Positions 58,887-64,000 of a DNA stretch of 64,000 nucleotides are shown here, piece by piece; position 1 is the first letter of the stretch; each line of letters opens with the position of its first letter. Position numbers and translations under genes: made by a program. The DNA comes from Siphonodentalium dalli. Its lineage: Eukaryota; Mollusca; Scaphopoda; Gadilida; Siphonodentaliidae. Below the pieces are notes generated by a model that saw only the letters and a list, made by a program, of their open reading frames with translations, did not search any database and was not told the DNA's origin. The DNA lies in contig CP136069.1 in the NCBI GenBank assembly GCA_032622095.1, forward strand, positions 81,244,958 through 81,308,957, written 5' to 3'.

Positions 58887-59983
58887 TCACCTTGAGTTGA
58901 ACCTATTCAACTGCGCATTATAATCTGTTGAAAATCTGTCTACCGAATGAGGGCCCCAAACATTATCTAGCTTCATGAAAATGTTTTCTGAAATTTTCCA
59001 ATCGTCAGAGTCAAATATGCGACTCAGCGCGTCCGCGCTCTCGTTGAATTCCCTGGGAATCCATTCGGGTACCAACGCGATTCTGTGCTCGGAGCACGTC
59101 GCGTCTATATCGATAGCAACCCTGTGTAAATGCTCTTTATTGCTACCCTTTTTTTTATCACGCTCACTGTGGCTTTGTTATCTGTGTATAACTTGTATGC
59201 CCCGCCTGACATTATCTCCACTTTCGATTTGCAAAATCGGTTCACGGCTTCCAACTCTCTCCACGTAGAGCTTCTGTCAGCTTCGGAAGCTGACCAGGTC
59301 CCGAAGACCTCTAGGCCCGGGGCCTCATTTAGAAAAGCATTGTTATGCGATTCGCTAGCACCTGGTGCTATTCTTGGGCGTCCTGAATGCCCTCCGCGAC
59401 CTTGGGCTACACGATTTAGCGCTTCTTCTGGTCGCTTTGCAATACATGCACTGTGCTGTGTGTATGCGTCCATGTTTTCGGAACAAACTGATTCTAAAAT
59501 AATGAATCCGCCGTAACCGGTTCCCGACGCGTCCGTGTAAACGCTACCCGCGATCAAGTCGCGTTCTGACTTAAGCAAGTCCTGACCATTCACGCTTTCG
59601 ATATTTCTCGCCCAATACTCGAGTTCTCCTCGCGCATCTTCGCTTATATGCACCGATGCATTCCAACTCGTTTTATCGAACAGACATATATGTAAAAATC
59701 TGGTTTTTAAACCAATTTGTGCGTTTATTGCACCGTTCATGGACGACAATTGGCCTAAAATGCCTGCCAAAGCTCTAGCGGAAACTTTGCCACCATTAGC
59801 GCTAATGGCGTTACTCAACTTGTTTATTGCTCCGCAATAAACCTCAATTCTCTCGTGAGAAACACTCACTGTACCGGTTTTGAAATCCCACTCTAAGCCC
59901 AGCCATATGATGTTCTGGGTAGGAATCCAATGCGATTTTTCTACCGAAGATACAAAACCGAACTTTCTAATATCGTTTTGTAT
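58887..59983 (-). pseudogene. RNase H region of the Ngaro-like element, frameshifted
   Basis: It contains the RT thumb/connection (HERIEVYCGAINKL) and RNase H catalytic motifs YTDASGTGYGG, WRELEAVN and YTDNKATVSV in one frame (59105-59869). The C-terminal part, WIPREFNESADALSR, then NVWGPHSVDRFST, lies in another frame at 58887-59075. A homopolymer of eight T (plus strand, about 59149-59156) sits where the frame changes. About 55 residues rich in Gly/Ala (roughly residues 130-187) separate the first two RNase H motifs, longer than I would expect. Confidence 0.82.
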
Positions 59984-60604
59984 TCACTTGCTTAAAGTTA
60001 ACGCCGCGTCGAAATCGGACGCGCCCGCTAATCCGTCGTCTAAATACATTACTACTTTGCAACCATCGCTTCTCCATGATTTCAACATCACTCTGGTGAT
60101 TTTCGTGAATAACTGGGCTGCACTCGAAATTCCGAAAGGCAAAACATTAAAAACAAAATATGTACATATACACTGCCCTTCATATATCCAGCTGAAACCC
60201 AAGTACTTTCTGTACATCGGATCTATACAAATATGATGGTATGCAGATTCTAAATCAAAATCAAACACGTAATCATTAATTTCAAATATCTGCCTTGCGA
60301 CGGACCCGTCCTCAAGATGCTCGTTGAGATGTCTACAGTCCAAGATTAATCTTTTCTTGCCATTTCTGTTTATGGCAACTGTTAATGGGTTGACAACTGT
60401 CGGCATATAATCGACTACAGAAACACAACCTTTATCTACTAATGTTTTGATTGCCTGATTTACAAAATCAGCGTTATCCCGGGAAGATTTGTTATTATCC
60501 AAAGCTTTGGCTGTTGGCTCATCAACAAAAGGTAAACGGTACCCGCTATTTATGACAAAATTATGTAATCTGAAGCCCCTGCTTCCTCCCAAATTTTTAC
60601 ACAA
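59984..60604 (-). pseudogene. Reverse transcriptase of the Ngaro-like element
   Basis: The 206-codon frame shows the ordered RT motifs: KKRLILDCRHLN at about residues 83-94, FDLESAYHHI at 116-125, LPFGISSAA at 155-163 and the catalytic YLDDG at 187-191. The frame is lost after ALTLSK; the next piece (WIPTQNIIWLGLEWD) continues in another frame just downstream, so the RT is broken there. It would copy element RNA in the cell. Confidence 0.88.
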
Positions 60605-61222
60605 CCCTTTATATCTCCCACGCCAGTAATTTGCTTGTGGCGAACGTCTTGTTGTATAAGCCCATGGGACTCTACGTTAAGCTCATGCATTGAGCTTCTT
60701 TCCCGAACAGCCCCTCCGGCCTGAGACCCTAAAGAATTCAAACTAATACTTATCTTAGGTCTCTGCGGCCCCATGGGGCCTCTTTTTGGACACTTGAATT
60801 TCCAGTGGCCAGCTTCTAGGCAGAGAAAACAGCTCCCTGGTTTCCTCCCTCCTTGTGTGGAAGCTGATGCTATCCTGGATGACGGCACAGAAGATGAAAC
60901 AGGTACACTATATGGTGCATGTCAAATTTTTTTCTTCTTCTCCTTTTCCTTCAGCTTGGCTTGATTCATGGCCTTCCTAATCCTTTTCTCGTCATCGGAA
61001 TCGTCAGCTAGGCTGTGCCACGTCAACCACTTTCCATCCCAAATCCGAAGAATCTGCTAATTTTATTAGCTTCTGTCTATCTTTTATTAAGTCCAAACCT
61101 TCTCTCAATGCGCTTAAAGCATCCTCTGTATTCGGCTCGCTCTGTTCCATGTGGTGTTTGGCTTGTGCCATCCTGTTTTGAACTTCAGAATTTAACTTGA
61201 ACTGCTCTTCGTGTGCACATTT
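60550..61222 (-). pseudogene. Gag-like region with CCHC zinc knuckle, frameshifted
   Basis: The minus-strand frame contains SCFLCLEAGHWKFKCPKRG, a CX2CX4HX4C zinc knuckle, near 60790-60840, followed by a Ser/Gly-rich linker. Further upstream a charged, coiled-coil-like segment (KAMNQAKLKEKEKKKK) lies in other frames, with breaks near 61005 and 60930. It overlaps the RT frame by about 55 bases in another phase. A nucleic-acid-binding capsid-like protein is expected at this place in Ngaro elements. Confidence 0.7.
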
Positions 61223-61941
61223 TTAAAATTTGTATGTTTCTGTTTTCGACGTTTGCATCTGTCGTTGACTGGAAACAAGCGTGCTAAAGTTCGTAGTTAT
61301 TACTTTCCCCAATTTTCCCCAATTTCTGTGCCTTTCAATTGTATAAAGTTACAATTAGTGTAAGTTGTTCACAATGACTAATTGTAAGAAGAGCATGAGG
61401 ATCAGCTAATCATTTTCTGAATTGTAGTCATCTACTTCATGTTGTAAGCCTGCAAGTCACTTTTTTAACACATTACATGTTAGAGCTCAATGCACACTAA
61501 TATTCAACACATATATGCTATGGACATGTTGATAAAATCCACACACACAAAAAAAAAAAAAAAAAAATTCAAATTTATTTTTTCGTAAGTTTTTTGTCAT
61601 AACATCAGGCATTGCAATAAAAAGGCCTAATGCGGCCCTTTTTATTCAATGCGGCGGGGCCTGAGTACCAAAACTTTTTTTTTTTTGGCCTTAGATTGGA
61701 ATTATTGGTTTGCTTTGTCTTAACCCTTTAATACCTCTTTAACGCTCTTTATTGACTCATGGGGAAGGAAAGTGGGGACTCGACTTAGAATAGTTGTCAT
61801 CTTAAATAATTAATAATTAATATATTACCCACTTTAACTGCAATGTTATGTATTTGTAACCATGCCCGACTCGAAAAATTAAACGTTCTTTATTTGGTAT
61901 ATGCATTCGCTTTTTAGTGATAGGTTCGATTGGATGTAGTC
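61223..61941. other. Intergenic or intronic, nothing recognised
   Basis: AT-rich with an A tract at 61549-61566 and T tracts near 61676. A TTAACCCTTTAATACCTCTT motif at 61721 resembles a TTAA MITE end without a visible partner. Confidence 0.5.
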
Positions 61942-62049
61942 ATGACTGGACGCTCCAGCAAACTTATATTATTTACGGCAGTTGGCATTTTTCTTGGGAT
62001 GGCATTCTCGTCAGTTGTCGGGTTGTTTAATGTGCTTCGTTTAATCTGA
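61942..62049 (+). CDS. Short open frame with one hydrophobic segment (uncertain)
   Basis: ATG to TGA, 35 codons. After a basic start (GRSSKL) a run of about 20 hydrophobic residues follows (ILFTAVGIFLGMAF and on), like a signal anchor. It could be the first exon of a type II membrane protein, a micropeptide or chance. No convincing donor was seen within it. It is oriented away from the THAP exon 90 bases to the right. Confidence 0.18.
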   Translation: MTGRSSKLILFTAVGIFLGMAFSSVVGLFNVLRLI

Positions 62050-62141
62050 GTTGTCGTCAATAGCTGCTGTTGGGGCCAAGTATATGCATGTTGTGCTCAA
62101 AACATCTTTTTTTGAAGTGGATGGAATTCTGGAACATTTCG

Positions 62142-62291
62142 TCAGCAATCGTAACGTATTTTCTCCAAAAATTCCTGCCAAATGCCATGTAAACGAATTC
62201 CATTAATTGGAAATGAATGTAGATTTATACCTAATTGAGAGTCAGTATACCCACCACAGCTGAAGACACTGCATTTATTTGGCACTGTCAT
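62142..62291 (-). CDS. THAP-type zinc-finger exon (N-terminal part)
   Basis: From an ATG at 62291 on the minus strand the peptide begins VPNKCSVFSCGG, then INLHSFP and IWQEFLEKI. This matches the start of a THAP (C2CH) DNA-binding domain: first Cys pair separated by four residues, the (H/F)xFP motif and a conserved Trp. The last zinc ligands (C-x2-H followed by F) are not in this frame and would need a downstream exon; the frame stops after IRYDC. THAP domains occur in P-element-like transposases and in host transcription factors; I cannot tell which this is. Confidence 0.45.
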   Translation of the reverse strand: MTVPNKCSVFSCGGYTDSQLGINLHSFPINGIRLHGIWQEFLEKIRYDC

Positions 62292-63451
62292 GAATGAAGA
62301 ATGAAAAATTATTGTGAAAATATGTAACACTTGCGGCATTAATATGGAAAATTGAAACAACACCATAAACACGCACCCGAATAGTGTCTGCTCATATTAT
62401 TATAAGCTTTATTTTTTACATGACTGTTATCTACCCCGTTCAATCGGCCTTCTATAATTTTGTCAAAACAGTAACTTGCCAAACAGCACTCTTGACAAAT
62501 CATCAAGTGAATATCACTCACTGGGCAATGACAATAAGTGATTTCACTTACTGGCGGCGAATCCGCCATTTGGTCTCCGGAGGTCAAAGTTAACAAGTAG
62601 CATCTATTTTTAGCATATGACTCCAGCCTGGGAATTCCCAAAATAAAATGGCAACAGGTCGTTATCGAATCGCAGGTGCGAGAACTTCATAAAACTAATT
62701 AAACACTCACCCTGGATACATACAATACGTAGGTTTCGCACAGTAGATGGATTGGATGTATCGCGTATGTTTTTGAGTTATTTTTTTAACGCAAGAACTC
62801 GCTATTTATCACTGATAATATCAGTAACGTATATATTGGGAAGTTCGTTGACAAAAAGGGCGTCTGAATGTCTGCATCGTCACCAGATCCTAACTTTATT
62901 AATGACATGGCCACAAAACAATTCTTAAACACGTAGTTGCACTCAAAATAAATGAAATTAAGCCATAAAATGTTGATAAAAAATTCTCGCACTCAGCTGT
63001 CGAATGTTTACAAATGGTCGAAATAGATGCTACTTCTCAACTTTGACCTTTTACCGGTGGGTTGGATAAAAAGCTAGGAATCGGACCATATGGAACCATC
63101 GGCCATCTTGAAAATCGCGAACCATTAAAAAGGCTTATTCACCACATATAAACCATGTTATTGACATGCCCCACAGTAATTCCATTACACTAGAGCACTT
63201 ATGTTGATTCTGCATTTTACATTGCCACTCGGATGATGTCATATATGTAGACATAATTAACTATGATTCCGATTCCGTGTTTTTAATTAGTCTACTCATA
63301 TGACATCATATGAGGATTTGCGAGAGATAGCCATACAACCAGTTGAGGTATTATTTATTTTGTTATCTGCTTATGGGACTTGGATCATTGTGTTCATAAT
63401 ATGGGTATCTTTCCGATAGTGTTTTGTTGTATTCACCAGGATAGCAATCCT
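62292..63451. other. Right-edge region, nothing recognised
   Basis: Upstream of the THAP exon on its strand. It includes a GC-richer patch near 62555-62590 (GGCGGCGAATCCGCC) that could be promoter-like, but no defined element. Confidence 0.4.
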
Positions 63452-63906
63452 TTAACCCTTTGAGTGCCAGTGGCCGATCTCATCGGCCCTAATTTAGTCT
63501 GTAAAATCTGCCCAAAAAAAAAAAAAAAAAAAAAATTTGTGTTGAATTTTGTTTGGGTATGCTTAAGCATGCTATAGCAAGTTTAAAAACAAACTGGATA
63601 AAACCTTAGGGGCATGTTATAACTCAAAACTATCACCAAGTTTTCATAGTAATAATTTTGATGCCCATGAAAAATGTAAGATTCCCTGGCAATAAACCCC
63701 TACAAAATAAGCCTGTTAAAGAATATAAGAAAATTATTAAAATTGTAAAAAAAAATTAAAAATAACAAATGATGAAAAATTGTTAGGCCTATGCATTCTC
63801 TTATATATGCGAGGCGACCTATGGTCGACTCGCATATATAAGAGAATGCATTGGCACAGGGTATATGGGTTGATACAAAAATCGGACCTGGCACTGAAAG
63901 GGTTAA
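63452..63906. mobile_element. TTAA MITE (CCCTTTGAGTGCCAG type)
   Basis: TTAA at both ends; left TTAACCCTTTGAGTGCCAGT and right ggacctGGCACTGAAAGGGTTAA. It contains the atgcattctcttatatatgcg hairpin (63789-63856), so it is a chimera of two MITE types, plus an A tract at 63515-63534. Confidence 0.68.
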
Positions 63907-64000
63907 TGTTGTGCCAGCCCACTGCAGCTCCCATCATATATGGGTTAACGGTGTTCATGGTCACACATGGGCAATCCTATAGCACGATTATTGTGTTGTC

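Larger units (their letters stand above)
56486..61222 (-). mobile_element. Ngaro/DIRS-type tyrosine-recombinase retrotransposon, degenerate
   Basis: In minus-strand order there is a gag-like region with a CCHC knuckle, reverse transcriptase, RNase H and a tyrosine recombinase. This is the layout of Ngaro/DIRS elements, which integrate with a recombinase rather than a DDE integrase and have split direct repeats in place of LTRs. No methyltransferase domain is seen, which favours Ngaro over DIRS1. A 53-bp near-perfect direct repeat after the recombinase (56486-56538 and 57174-57226) is a candidate for the B1/B2 pair. Frameshifts break gag and RT/RNase H, so this copy is probably inactive. The left and right limits are approximate. 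Confidence 0.8.

Overview
The window is eukaryotic: protein-coding sequence comes as short exons bounded by GT/AG splice sites, in long AT-rich introns packed with transposable elements. The repeats (TTAA- and TA-flanked MITEs, PIF/Harbinger-like elements, an Ngaro/DIRS-type tyrosine-recombinase retrotransposon, a Penelope-like fragment, a non-LTR retrotransposon tail) and the main gene suggest an invertebrate metazoan; I cannot name the species.

The main gene runs on the + strand. Fourteen exons between 2449 and 48615 join in a continuous reading frame of 2,103 bases (701 codons). They encode the rest of a YWTD beta-propeller, an EGF-like domain, a complete second propeller, a second EGF-like domain and exactly three LDL-receptor class A repeats. 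That order matches propeller 3 to LA3 of LRP5/LRP6/arrow, the Wnt co-receptor. The first two propellers must lie left of the window. The transmembrane and cytoplasmic exons were not found and are probably far downstream or beyond the right edge.

Other coding sequence lies on the minus strand. A likely 3' terminal exon of an unknown gene sits at 170-510. Two phase-matched exons of an unknown, possibly membrane, protein lie at 27456-29019 inside the intron between EGF4 and LA1. A THAP-type zinc-finger exon lies at 62142-62291.

Much of the remaining sequence is layered transposons. A 9.56-kb PIF/Harbinger-like insertion (32001-41562, TAA duplications) splits an older foldback MITE, and itself holds a TTAA element that splits a LINE tail, plus an element with 5-bp target duplications. 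A second Harbinger-like element (49454-52397, TTA duplications) holds another 5-bp-duplication element and a minisatellite. A 1.8-kb element with CCCAAGAGAAA ends (54303-56098) splits a TTAA MITE and carries a 160-codon minus-strand frame. An Ngaro-like retrotransposon with broken gag/RT/RNase H and an intact-looking recombinase occupies about 56.5-61.2 kb.

Six of the fourteen LRP exons begin within 50 nt of the right end of a MITE, so these elements may have supplied branch points or splice context. Stretches not listed below are AT-rich intron or intergenic sequence in which I recognised nothing.
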